A stretch of 64,000 nt of DNA, taken from contig NZ_JACTOJ010000004.1 of assembly GCF_032335695.1 (NCBI RefSeq), positions 62,001 to 126,000 of the forward strand, in the 5' to 3' direction. Positions within the stretch are counted from its first letter, which is position 1; every line of letters starts with the position of its first letter. Below are positions 1 through 8,901 of this stretch, one piece after another. The notes below the pieces were generated by a model. It saw only the letters and a program-made list of their open reading frames with translations, was not told where the DNA came from and did no database searches. Position numbers and translations under genes: made by a program. The stretch comes from JACTOJ01 sp032335695 (GTDB lineage: Bacteria > Bacillota > Clostridia > Clostridiales > Clostridiaceae).

Positions 1-53
1 TTATTTTTGAGGACGGGGAGAAAATATAATGCTTTTTGTGATTTATAAAGCAC

Positions 54-104
54 AAAAAGGCTATGAAATCCTATATACATAAAGATTTTTTTCATAGTCT
101 TTTT
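54..104. terminator. Bidirectional hairpin terminator at the end of the peptide operon
   Basis: The arms at 54-68 and 90-104 form a 15-bp stem with one G-T pair, and both flanks are A/T runs. It lies just downstream of the last minus-strand gene (ends at 182), so it can end the RiPP operon. A second stem (CTTTTTGTG at 32-40 with CACAAAAAG at 51-59) overlaps its left arm. Confidence 0.65.
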
Positions 105-181
105 CTATTTTATAAGTCATATTACAGTACCTAAATCTAAATATCTTTATTGTCAAAAGACTGAATTTTTTCTTAACATCA

Positions 182-1057
182 CTAAATTCGATTTTTAATA
201 AGATTATACGCATTAGAATAAAATATACTATCTACACTATCTGATGATATCCCTTTGTTCATCAATTTAGTTTTTAAAGTTTCATATCCATTACATCTGT
301 AAAGACTACTTGGAATATGAAGTTTTGTGTTAAAAACTTTAGAGAAGTAATTAGTACAAATAAAGTCTGGTCCAAGCGCCACTTTGCTTACTCCAACCAA
401 ATCAACGAAACAACAAATTTGTTCTACTAAATCTTCTATAATTGTATCATCATTTTCTTTTTCTGAATGCAATTCACTAGTAACTATATCATTTAGAAAT
501 GCTATACCAAAAACAGTACCCTGTTTTCCCAATTCTTTTATCATTTTTATACTTAAAGAATTTGAACGATTTTTACTATCAATCATTATATCTCTGCATG
601 AACAATGAGATACCACCATTCTTCCGCTATAAAAATTAAATATATCTTGTATTTGATCATCACTTAAATGACTTAAATCTAATAACAAATTATGTTCCTC
701 TATAACTCTTAACAATTCATATCCATCATTTGTTAACCCATTTTCAATTGTGTAATATTTATTACTTCTACCATTGAACAGCTGAATCATTGCCAGCCCA
801 TTTTTCAAATATTGATATATGTCTTTTATTGATTTCAACATATTAATATTTTCAATTGAATAAAATAATTCACAATTATAAATCTTCTTTTTCTCCATAT
901 ATTCAAAGTATGAGTTTAAATCACGAAAATAACAAACATCTTTATAATACTCATTAACAAGATCTGGATAAAATTCAGGAACTAAAACACTTCCAATATC
1001 ATTACTTATAAGCTCTTCTGGAATAAAATGTGTATGTAAAAAAAATAGTTTATTCAT
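182..1057 (-). CDS. Membrane dipeptidase (peptidase M19) homolog, last gene of the RiPP operon
   Basis: This 291-residue protein follows the renal/membrane dipeptidase fold. It has a family-type GLTxxGxELLR segment followed by DLSHLS near residues 109-133, a VVSHCS strand near 150, and a VALGPDF segment near 230 where the family has GGDFDG. Classical M19 enzymes are binuclear zinc dipeptidases with an N-terminal HxD pair; here the pair is HTH (residues 8-10), so one metal ligand is altered or it belongs to a subfamily. It overlaps the upstream radical SAM gene by 8 nt, so translation is coupled. No signal peptide is visible, which suggests cytoplasmic action. The likely role, by inference, is to trim the modified peptide or release dipeptides from it. 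The family call is fairly sure; the substrate is unknown. Confidence 0.75.
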   Translation of the reverse strand: MNKLFFLHTHFIPEELISNDIGSVLVPEFYPDLVNEYYKDVCYFRDLNSYFEYMEKKKIYNCELFYSIENINMLKSIKDIYQYLKNGLAMIQLFNGRSNKYYTIENGLTNDGYELLRVIEEHNLLLDLSHLSDDQIQDIFNFYSGRMVVSHCSCRDIMIDSKNRSNSLSIKMIKELGKQGTVFGIAFLNDIVTSELHSEKENDDTIIEDLVEQICCFVDLVGVSKVALGPDFICTNYFSKVFNTKLHIPSSLYRCNGYETLKTKLMNKGISSDSVDSIFYSNAYNLIKNRI

Positions 1058-2012
1058 ATGTTATTCCCCATGGTAAGCAACATTCTAAACAGTGTTTGTC
1101 ATAATCTTCAAAAAGCATATTATTTCGAAAATCATTTAATTTTTCACTATTCCAAATAGCTTTAAAAGCATCCTCTTTTATGTTTCCGAATTTTTTATTA
1201 AGTTCACAGCAAACCGATACATCGCCATTTGCAAAAATAAAAATATGTTTCCACGGAGAAATGCATACTTTTTTCTTCTGCGTTTTTTCTTCTAGATAAG
1301 GATTAAAATTGAATCCAACATTTTTTCCATTTGCATAATCCTTACATTCTATTATAAATTTATTCAATTTCTCTCTATTATCATAATTATCTAAGCGGAA
1401 CTCATTCCACATCATTTTATTAGGCATGCACTCTCTTACTTCCGAAGCAAATAGATAATCAATCCCTATATTGCTAGCTAAATCTATCATATTTTTTAAC
1501 TTTTCAATATTTTTCCTTGTAACAACAGTATTAATTATAAATGAGAAATCACTATTTCCTATTTTTTTTCTATATGTTTGTACTTTATACAAATTCTTTA
1601 TAATACTTTCAAAGTTTCCTACAGGACGGTGCATTTTAAATGTTTCAATATCTGAACCATCCAAAGAAACTACTAACTGCATATTGCTTTTTACCATCTT
1701 TTCAATGTATTCATCTGATAATAATGAAGCATTAGTAATCAATATTAATCTGCAATTTTTACTTTCAACCGCAGCATTAAATACTTTAGAAAAATTACGA
1801 CTTAAAAGTGATTCTCCTGTTCCTTGTAATTCAATTTCTTTAAGATTAGGGATTATTTCATTTACTAATACATCACATACATCATCATCCAAATCTTCGC
1901 CATAGCTCTCATAACCATGCTTACATGTTAAACATTTAAAATTGCACCTACTAGTAAGTTCAACATGAGCTCGTTCTGGATAGTTCAATACGTTTTCTTG
2001 CATATCACACAT
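1050..2012 (-). CDS. Radical SAM/SPASM peptide-modifying enzyme (third of the operon)
   Basis: The 320-residue protein carries the radical SAM motif CNFKCLTC (Cys 23, 27, 30) after an HVELTSR strand. It also has the GTGES-type glycine motif and a C-terminal SPASM-like domain with cysteines in KVCISPW, SVCCEL and HCLECC, enough for at least one extra Fe-S cluster. SPASM enzymes typically modify ribosomal peptides (thioether, C-C or epimerisation chemistry). The ATG at 2012 overlaps the end of the UvrA-like gene; an alternative ATG at 2003 (residue 4) is better spaced from AGGAG. It differs in sequence from the two SPASM enzymes at the head of the operon, so it probably does another step. The exact reaction is unknown. 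Confidence 0.85.
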   Translation of the reverse strand: MCDMQENVLNYPERAHVELTSRCNFKCLTCKHGYESYGEDLDDDVCDVLVNEIIPNLKEIELQGTGESLLSRNFSKVFNAAVESKNCRLILITNASLLSDEYIEKMVKSNMQLVVSLDGSDIETFKMHRPVGNFESIIKNLYKVQTYRKKIGNSDFSFIINTVVTRKNIEKLKNMIDLASNIGIDYLFASEVRECMPNKMMWNEFRLDNYDNREKLNKFIIECKDYANGKNVGFNFNPYLEEKTQKKKVCISPWKHIFIFANGDVSVCCELNKKFGNIKEDAFKAIWNSEKLNDFRNNMLFEDYDKHCLECCLPWGITYE

Positions 2013-3723
2013 TCACTCCTATTCCTAATCTCTTTTTACATTTAGTAGGCAAATTAATCGGTTCACCTTGATAAATGATTTTACCTTGATCTAAATATAT
2101 TACCCAATCAGCATTATATATAAAAAATGGATTATTTTCAGATATAATAATACTATTATTTTTGGAAACTAATTTTTTTAGCACCTTCATTACATCAGGT
2201 AAATCTTCAACATGTAATCCCTTTGCTGGTGAATCAAGAATAAATAGACATCTGTCACCTAACTTTTTTGCTAATTCTTTAGTTATTTTGATTCTTTGAC
2301 TTTCTCCACCACTTAAAGTACTAGATGGTTGTCCTAAAGTTAAATAAGATAAGCCAACTTCATTTATAAACCCAATTTTATCATTTAGGTTTTTTTTCCT
2401 TCTATCTTCCTTATAAATATCATATAACTCCTTACATGAAGTTGTTAATACTTCTCCAATCATAAGACCATTTTCCTTAACAATTTCAACACTTTTTTTG
2501 TACCTCTTACCCCCGCAATCAGAGCAAGTTATATATATTTTTTCTGTTCCTGCATCAGTTTCAAAACATCCAGTTCCACCACACTTAAGGCATTTTCCTG
2601 TTCCATTGTAAGAAAACTCAGACTTATCCATTTTAGCAATTTCATTATCTTTTGAATTATAATAAAAATTTCGAATACTATCCATAATACTCGCGTAAGT
2701 TGCTGGCGTACTCATTGAATTATTACCTATTGGAGTTTGGTCAATTATATATGGTCTTCTAATATAGTTCTTACCTGTAATCTCTCCATCTATTCCTTTT
2801 CTATTTTTCCATGCATTAGCAGACTTATCGCAAGCTCTATATATTATTTCAAGCATTGAACTTTTACCTGCACACATTCCTCCACATACTGCAACAATTC
2901 CCTCAAGTGGTATTTTAATTTCCATCTTACTAAATGAGTGATAATTAACATCACTAATTTTAAGTAATTTTTTTGAACCTTGATTAATGTTAATATTTGT
3001 ATTATATGTCAATATCATTTGCTTCCAAGTGTCTCTTTTCTTGTATTCACTCATTTCACCTGCAAATACAACCTTGCCTCCATTTATCCCTGCCTCAGGT
3101 CCCATCACAACTACATATTCTGCAGAAGATATAATTGGCAATGAATGTTCGATTGCAATAATTGAAAAACCTAAAGATACTATATATTTAAAAATATCAG
3201 CAACTGCACAGGCCTCTTCATATATCATTCCAGCACACAATTCATCAATAATAAAAAGTTCTGCTTCACTTGAAATCAACAACTTGAGAAAACGACATTT
3301 ATTATATTCTGTTAGACTCATTTCAGAAATGTTCTTATTCATACTTATTTCTAAAATTCCTAGTTTTTCAGCAATTATTAATAAATTCTCTGCTGTAAAT
3401 TTTGATGTTATTTTTATTAATCTTAAGTACTCAATAACAGTCAATTCTTTATTTTTGCTAATTACGTTCAACTCCATAAATTTTAATAAACTGCATTTTT
3501 TAGAATATCCTGAAGTTCTCTGTTTAAATAATTCCGGTTTTACTGGAACTATCACATTATAATATTTTTTAATATATCCAGCTAAAATAACATCAACTGC
3601 TAAAGTTGATTTACCACTTCCACTTTTTCCCATTAATGCCACATACCTATTTAATGGTATTGAAACAGAAATATTTTTTAGATTGTTATTACTAGCATCC
3701 CTGACAATAATTTCATTTGACAA
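2005..3723 (-). CDS. Truncated UvrA-like ABC protein, candidate self-resistance factor
   Basis: The 572-residue protein is a two-NBD UvrA homolog, far shorter than the 940-residue UvrA at 33139-35961. NBD1 has Walker A at residues 32-40, a degenerate signature (SEMSLTEYN) and Walker B Asp160-Glu161 with His193. NBD2 has Walker A near 281-289, the UvrA-type DQTPIGNN segment, a zinc module (Cys 378, 381, 400, 403), signature LSGGESQR near 470, and Walker B ILDSP, where Ser498 replaces the catalytic Glu. The first zinc module and the UvrB-binding region of UvrA are missing, so it should not work in ordinary excision repair. UvrA-like proteins such as DrrC are known drug-resistance factors. It starts at TTG 3723, 2 nt after the methyltransferase stop, behind GGGGTGA. 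Confidence 0.85.
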   Translation of the reverse strand: MSNEIIVRDASNNNLKNISVSIPLNRYVALMGKSGSGKSTLAVDVILAGYIKKYYNVIVPVKPELFKQRTSGYSKKCSLLKFMELNVISKNKELTVIEYLRLIKITSKFTAENLLIIAEKLGILEISMNKNISEMSLTEYNKCRFLKLLISSEAELFIIDELCAGMIYEEACAVADIFKYIVSLGFSIIAIEHSLPIISSAEYVVVMGPEAGINGGKVVFAGEMSEYKKRDTWKQMILTYNTNININQGSKKLLKISDVNYHSFSKMEIKIPLEGIVAVCGGMCAGKSSMLEIIYRACDKSANAWKNRKGIDGEITGKNYIRRPYIIDQTPIGNNSMSTPATYASIMDSIRNFYYNSKDNEIAKMDKSEFSYNGTGKCLKCGGTGCFETDAGTEKIYITCSDCGGKRYKKSVEIVKENGLMIGEVLTTSCKELYDIYKEDRRKKNLNDKIGFINEVGLSYLTLGQPSSTLSGGESQRIKITKELAKKLGDRCLFILDSPAKGLHVEDLPDVMKVLKKLVSKNNSIIISENNPFFIYNADWVIYLDQGKIIYQGEPINLPTKCKKRLGIGVNV

Positions 3724-3725
3724 AA

Positions 3726-4484
3726 TTATTCACCCCGTTCAAATTCAATGATCATGGTCATAGGTATTCTTTGAATCCTATCCATCAAAACATCATCTGT
3801 ATCATAATTCTTATATGCAAAATCTGCATTTTTAATGTCTGGTTTGGGTTCATCTAGTAAACTCAATCTCCACCCATGTTTTTTAAATATTTTTACCAAA
3901 AAAGATAATGTATAATGATATCTCAAAAAGAAATGCTTCTGCTGAATCCCATATTGAATTTTATCTTCTCTACCATCATCAAAATAACATTTGTTACATT
4001 CTATTTCAATGTCATTGTCATATAGTGTTGTCCAGAACGGGTGAAATTTTGATATAAAGCACTTAGTTCCCTTAGTTGTAATACTATTCAACTTATAAAA
4101 AAATTCATCATTCAATCTTATATAATCTATTGAACCAAAAAAAGTAACTAAATTAAACACTTCACCATTATATTTAGATGCAAAATTTTCAAAGTCATTT
4201 ACTGTAAATGAAAGATTACTTAATCCATATTTTGTATTAGCATCATCAATAGCTGACTTTGCTACATCAATTCCGAGAACATAGCCACTGGTATTCTGAG
4301 CTATTAAATATGTATTTAATCCATTTCCGCAACCTACATCTAAAACTTTGTCATTTTCTTTAACTATTGAATTAGACTCAATGCCTTTTAAACCTAATCC
4401 TAGGTGAATTAACTTTGTATTAAATCTAGCCATTGTATTATATTCTTTTGCATATCCATTCCAAGCCTCATAATTTTCCTTCAT
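3726..4484 (-). CDS. SAM-dependent class I methyltransferase
   Basis: The 252-residue protein has a typical Rossmann methyltransferase motif I, VLDVGCGNGLN, near residue 48 and a GIDVAKSAIDDA acidic loop. The rest resembles the broad methyltransferase-11/25 group. It sits between the cobalamin-type radical SAM gene and the UvrA-like gene in the same operon, with 14 nt between it and the upstream gene. It probably methylates the peptide or a small product derived from it; the acceptor atom cannot be read from sequence. Confidence 0.85.
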   Translation of the reverse strand: MKENYEAWNGYAKEYNTMARFNTKLIHLGLGLKGIESNSIVKENDKVLDVGCGNGLNTYLIAQNTSGYVLGIDVAKSAIDDANTKYGLSNLSFTVNDFENFASKYNGEVFNLVTFFGSIDYIRLNDEFFYKLNSITTKGTKCFISKFHPFWTTLYDNDIEIECNKCYFDDGREDKIQYGIQQKHFFLRYHYTLSFLVKIFKKHGWRLSLLDEPKPDIKNADFAYKNYDTDDVLMDRIQRIPMTMIIEFERGE

Positions 4485-4498
4485 ATTTTTCTATCACC

Positions 4499-6529
4499 TT
4501 AGTTAGCATCATAATAGCCATACCACTTTAATTTATTGAATTTATTTCCATACACAAATTCAATTTGATTATCGTCATTATACGGCAATGCTACCCCTTC
4601 TCCATAATTGATGAACTCTAAAAATCCTTCGTTTATCAATTCATATAATGTATCTGTTGTATAACCAACCTGCATTGCTTCTTCTACTGTTATTTTCTTA
4701 AAATTATTAAAAATGTACTCCGCAAAATCACCTGTGAAATATACAAAACAATCACGTCTTCTCCACCTTGATAAAATACTTATATTATTCGTTTGAGAAT
4801 ATACAACACTATCTGAAAGGCTTAATAAAGTAGAATTTTTCAATACTATTCTATTTATTATGTTGTTTGTTAATTTTCCTGAAAGAGATATAGTATGTCC
4901 AGTTGATATTAAAATATTTGATGGTTGATACTTATTATCAAAAGCTGTCCTCATATCTGAAACAGCTTTTTTTATACTATCATTAGTAAAACTATACGAT
5001 GAACTATGCCAACCTTCTTCACAATTATCTATATTCTGAAAAGAGTATCCTAACTCTTTTGCAACAGGTGCAGTACCATACAATATAAATTCCGAACAAT
5101 TATAATTGTCAGGGTGCGAGTAATCACTCAAAAGAAACGCTTTAGTTTCTTGCCTATCTAACTCTGTTTCACCTGGATAAGCAAACATTACATAAGTATG
5201 AACTAAAATTTTATACTTACGACATAAATATATTATTTTAGCTGCATCTTCCAGTTTAGTTCCTTTATTCATTAATTCCAATACTCTCTGCGAACCTGAC
5301 TCAAGTCCAAATTTAATAAATGTGCATCCTGCTTCAGCTAACATTTTAATAAATTCTTCATCTGCAAACACCTTATCAAATCTTGAATTTGTTCCCCATG
5401 TGAATTTAGCTCCATTTTCTTTAATTGCTTTACAAAATAATTTTAACACATTGGCAGGTATCGCACTGTCTAAAAAATAAATACTATCAAATAATTGCTC
5501 TTGACTTTTTGATATACAATATTGAATCATTCTTGTAAAATTATATTTTGGTTCTAAGCAATCATGATATTCTTTATCGGTACAGAACTTACATTTTCCC
5601 CAATAGCATTGATATGTGAATCTTAGAGGCAATATTCTACTTGGGGATAAATATGATGATATCTGCTCTTGTGTAATCCTAGGAGGATATACCTGCAACT
5701 TCTGATTACATAAATCACTTGATTTCACAAATTTAGCATACTTTCCACTTGATTTACCTAAAGAACGTAATTCCTCAAAATTTATTTGTTTTTGTTCATT
5801 TAAACGCCAAATTAAAGCTTCACCTTCTTCTGCACAAACCATATCACAATATTTTTCTAACGGCCCAATAGATTCATCGGAATCAATAAATGAATTAACA
5901 AAACCTCCACCAACTACAATAAATAAATTAGGCTGAATTTCTCGTATTGCTATACAAAATAAAATAGCTATAAATAATTGGCTTTCAAATGTAATATTAA
6001 TTCCAATTACGCCCAATTGCCTAAAATCAAATCTATTTATCCAAGTTCGTATTAAGTTCATTAAATCAGAATTTTTATATTCTTCAATAAATTTTTCAAT
6101 ATCTCCCCAAATATTCCATTTATATTTACAATCTAATCCATCAAGCCTAAAACGTAACTCTTTATAGTTTAGGGAATACAAATCATAACAAGCTCTAATA
6201 TAGTCTATTAAATGCCAATAACGTACTGAAGTGTCACAATTCTTAAGAGCATTTAATAAATCAGAATAGCTTTTTATATCTTCAAATGAATCTATAAACT
6301 TCTTGCAGGCTTTCCATTCCAATATATCAATAAGTTCCTCTTTCTTTTCTTTATATTCAACACTTTGTGCATTATTAATAATATACTTTACAAATTCGTT
6401 ATTATAATCATATATATGAATTTCATATCCTATACTCTCAGCATATCCAGCCATCTGATATGGTCCTAATAATGGAACAGTAGGTTCACAGGTAGGTGGA
6501 ATTATATAATTCATACCTTTATTTAGCAT
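4499..6529 (-). CDS. Cobalamin-binding-type radical SAM enzyme
   Basis: About 676 residues. The N-terminal half resembles a B12-binding domain: PLLGPYQMAGYAESIGYEIHI near the start, later GVIGINITFESQ and VVGGGFVN, then CDMVCAEEGEAL. The DxHxxG cobalamin-ligand motif is absent, as in other family members that bind B12 without it. The radical SAM motif is CYWGKCKFC (Cys 308, 313, 316), the CX4CX2C spacing seen in RiPP-associated B12 enzymes, and GLESGSQRVLELMNKG follows. I chose ATG 6529 because AGGGTG lies 9 nt upstream; the ATG at 6562 would overlap the PqqD gene. The family typically methylates unactivated carbon or rearranges backbones. Its target here is presumably the Cys-rich peptide. 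Confidence 0.85.
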   Translation of the reverse strand: MLNKGMNYIIPPTCEPTVPLLGPYQMAGYAESIGYEIHIYDYNNEFVKYIINNAQSVEYKEKKEELIDILEWKACKKFIDSFEDIKSYSDLLNALKNCDTSVRYWHLIDYIRACYDLYSLNYKELRFRLDGLDCKYKWNIWGDIEKFIEEYKNSDLMNLIRTWINRFDFRQLGVIGINITFESQLFIAILFCIAIREIQPNLFIVVGGGFVNSFIDSDESIGPLEKYCDMVCAEEGEALIWRLNEQKQINFEELRSLGKSSGKYAKFVKSSDLCNQKLQVYPPRITQEQISSYLSPSRILPLRFTYQCYWGKCKFCTDKEYHDCLEPKYNFTRMIQYCISKSQEQLFDSIYFLDSAIPANVLKLFCKAIKENGAKFTWGTNSRFDKVFADEEFIKMLAEAGCTFIKFGLESGSQRVLELMNKGTKLEDAAKIIYLCRKYKILVHTYVMFAYPGETELDRQETKAFLLSDYSHPDNYNCSEFILYGTAPVAKELGYSFQNIDNCEEGWHSSSYSFTNDSIKKAVSDMRTAFDNKYQPSNILISTGHTISLSGKLTNNIINRIVLKNSTLLSLSDSVVYSQTNNISILSRWRRRDCFVYFTGDFAEYIFNNFKKITVEEAMQVGYTTDTLYELINEGFLEFINYGEGVALPYNDDNQIEFVYGNKFNKLKWYGYYDAN

Positions 6530-6542
6530 AACTCTACACACC

Positions 6543-6818
6543 CTATTCAGCTTGATGTACAAGTTTTAATTGCATAAACCCGTTAAGAATTGCATATACA
6601 TTTTCCTCAACATCATCGGCTTCATATTCAACCTTTACCTTATCAATGATGTTTCCTACAGTGTTAATACCATCAATCAAATTCCAAACAAATTTACTAT
6701 CCATATTTAATGACATGGCTGGTGTTGTTTTTGACACTATCAGCAGTCCAAATTCTTCTTCTCTTGCTCTAACTCCATCTGCAACTTTTAATAATAAATT
6801 TTTATCAATACAATTCAT
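6543..6818 (-). CDS. PqqD-like RiPP precursor recognition element (RRE)
   Basis: This 91-residue stand-alone protein has the PqqD fold pattern: a GLLIVSKTTPAMSLN beta region, FVWNLIDGINTVGNIIDKV helix-turn (the FxWxxIDG motif), and a C-terminal helix ending in LNGFMQLKLV. PqqD domains bind the leader peptide of a ribosomal precursor and deliver it to the radical SAM enzymes. I chose ATG 6818, which is 8 nt after GGAGG; an ATG at 6833 would sit on the upstream stop and on the ribosome site. It is flanked on both sides by radical SAM genes, which strongly supports a RiPP pathway. Confidence 0.88.
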   Translation of the reverse strand: MNCIDKNLLLKVADGVRAREEEFGLLIVSKTTPAMSLNMDSKFVWNLIDGINTVGNIIDKVKVEYEADDVEENVYAILNGFMQLKLVHQAE

Positions 6819-6832
6819 CGTTTTTTCCTCCA

Positions 6833-7831
6833 TTATTTAGAATATGGGTCACTTCCACATATTTCACCTGAACACGCATAAGCTGCTGCTCTACATCCAC
6901 CTCTACAAACACTAAACTGACTACATTTTATGCACTTTTCTGGCACATCAGTTCCGCACACATGACTCTTATATATATCTGAATCCGACTTAATTTCTTT
7001 AAATGTTTTTTCTAGTATGCTACCTATTACTATTCTTGACATTCCACACATTAAGACATTTCCATTCACATCTATGTAGAATCTTGAACTTCCAAAATGG
7101 CAATATTCACAAAAAAACTTCAGGTCATTTGGCAATGCACAGTATGGAATAGAATTAGCCAATATAATTTTAAAATCTTTATAATAATCCATTTTCTTCT
7201 TTACACAATACAATGCATCAATCAACTGCTGATGTGATATAGTTAAATTAGCATTACTAGCACCTACACCTGTGGGGGTAAATCTAGTCAATGTCATTTC
7301 TTTAAGTCCAATACTATAAAGTTCATCAATAAAATCACCTAAATAAGAAACATTAAGTGAAGTTAATACAAAATTAGATGCAACTTTAATATTCTTATTC
7401 AAAACTCTTTTAATCCCTAACATGGCCTGTCCATAACTTTCAGCAACACAAGTTAATTGTTCATGTACCTCTTTTGAACCATGAAGTGAAATATTTACCC
7501 CGAAGACATTTGCCTTCTCTAAACATCCAGCAATTTCTTCTGTTATGTATGTACCATTTGTTTGAACCATAACTTTAGTAAATAATTTAGAACATTTATC
7601 TAAAATATTCAAAAACTCCGGATGAAGCATGGGTTCTCCACCAGTAAGAATAATTTCAAGTACACCTTCATCATAAAGTTTATCTAGCACCTGATATACT
7701 GACGTTGATATAATAGGTTTCTGAGTATTATAGCAAAACTGACAAAACAAATTACACTGTTCCGTTAATTCAAGTTCTACCCTGGTAGGACTCATATTAA
7801 TGTTATATCTTAAAAGTGATTCATTATTCAT
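6833..7831 (-). CDS. Radical SAM/SPASM peptide-modifying enzyme (second of the operon)
   Basis: The 332-residue protein has the radical SAM motif CNLFCQFC (Cys 26, 30, 33), the GGEP motif (LTGGEPMLHPEF) and a SPASM domain rich in cysteine: CEYCHFG, LMCGMS, then CGTDVPEKCIKCSQFSVC and RGGC followed by two more Cys. This suits two auxiliary Fe-S clusters, as in PqqE and the sacti-/ranthipeptide maturases. It overlaps the gene upstream by 8 nt and is followed directly by the PqqD-like gene. It is related to, but clearly different from, the enzyme at 7824-8846. The likely job is cross-linking or another modification of the Cys-rich peptide. Confidence 0.88.
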   Translation of the reverse strand: MNNESLLRYNINMSPTRVELELTEQCNLFCQFCYNTQKPIISTSVYQVLDKLYDEGVLEIILTGGEPMLHPEFLNILDKCSKLFTKVMVQTNGTYITEEIAGCLEKANVFGVNISLHGSKEVHEQLTCVAESYGQAMLGIKRVLNKNIKVASNFVLTSLNVSYLGDFIDELYSIGLKEMTLTRFTPTGVGASNANLTISHQQLIDALYCVKKKMDYYKDFKIILANSIPYCALPNDLKFFCEYCHFGSSRFYIDVNGNVLMCGMSRIVIGSILEKTFKEIKSDSDIYKSHVCGTDVPEKCIKCSQFSVCRGGCRAAAYACSGEICGSDPYSK

Positions 7832-8846
7832 TAACTTCGCTCCACTTTCTGGTTGTTACTTTTTCTCCGCAAGCATTGATTGATTCATCATATACTACAC
7901 AACCGCCCTTACAACGCTTTAATTCCTCACAACTTCTACAAGCAACAGGAATATGACATAGATTTTCGTACTTTTCCCATCCCTTTGCTTTCCAAATATC
8001 TGCAAAATTATCTTTGTTTAAATCGCCAATTGTATCATCTGATATTGTACAAGGTGTAATTTTTCCTACTGGACTAATTCTTGCTAGTCCATATCCATAT
8101 TGACAAGGAATATTTAATATTCTTAGCTTCTCATAATATTGTTTTTCTACTTCACAATATGGAACTGGTCCTGGCAAGCTAACATCACTTACATTCGGAA
8201 AATCTTCTTTTACCTTAAATAAAAGATCAATAAGTTCCATTGTTTGTTCTGAATTCAATAATAAATTTTTATTTTCTTTTTTATTTAAAATATATCTTGT
8301 GGAACATAGTGCATAACAGTCTAAATCAGAAATCATTTTTCCGATATTGTAAATATCTTTATAATTCTCTGTTGAAGTACAAACATTTACTTCAACTTTA
8401 ACATTATTTCTTCTCCAAATCTGTATTCCCCTAATAACATCATCATATGCTCCTACTCGTCCAGTCATCCTATCGTGTATTTCTCTGTCTGAATGAAGAA
8501 TAGATGTACAGACACTTTTCATATAATGTGATAAGTATTCAGCTAATTCATCAGTAATAAGTGTCGAATTAGTGTTCATATGTAATTCAAAACCCAACTC
8601 ATACGCATATTTTACAATGTCACGATAATCTTTTCTCATTAACGGTTCACCACCATTAAAGTTAATTCGAAATACACCTGCTTCAGCTAATTGGTCTAAG
8701 ATATTTTTTACTTTTTCTAAGCTAAGTTCGTTACCGTCCAAATGTCCAAGTGGGTTGTAACAAAAATAGCACTTATTATTGCATCTTTCTGTTAATTCAA
8801 ATTGTACATAAAAGGGTGCAGTTGCTCTATTTATATTTTTAATCAT
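7824..8846 (-). CDS. Radical SAM/SPASM peptide-modifying enzyme (first of the operon)
   Basis: The 340-residue protein has CNNKCYFC (Cys 22, 26, 29) after QFELTER, a FNGGEPLMRKDY motif, and a SPASM region with Cys in PCQYG, TPCTIS, CHIPVACRSC, KRCKGGC and NACGE. The start at 8846 has AAGGAG 8 nt upstream. A 19-codon ORF (8843-8902, minus) ends on the overlapping ATGA, so a short leader peptide could couple translation to it. Position directly after the precursor gene makes it the best candidate for the main maturase. Confidence 0.88.
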   Translation of the reverse strand: MIKNINRATAPFYVQFELTERCNNKCYFCYNPLGHLDGNELSLEKVKNILDQLAEAGVFRINFNGGEPLMRKDYRDIVKYAYELGFELHMNTNSTLITDELAEYLSHYMKSVCTSILHSDREIHDRMTGRVGAYDDVIRGIQIWRRNNVKVEVNVCTSTENYKDIYNIGKMISDLDCYALCSTRYILNKKENKNLLLNSEQTMELIDLLFKVKEDFPNVSDVSLPGPVPYCEVEKQYYEKLRILNIPCQYGYGLARISPVGKITPCTISDDTIGDLNKDNFADIWKAKGWEKYENLCHIPVACRSCEELKRCKGGCVVYDESINACGEKVTTRKWSEVNE

Positions 8847-8901
8847 TTTATAATCTCCTTCATGCTTTCCAATCGAGAATAGTTTACTAACTGTAGTTTC
8901 A

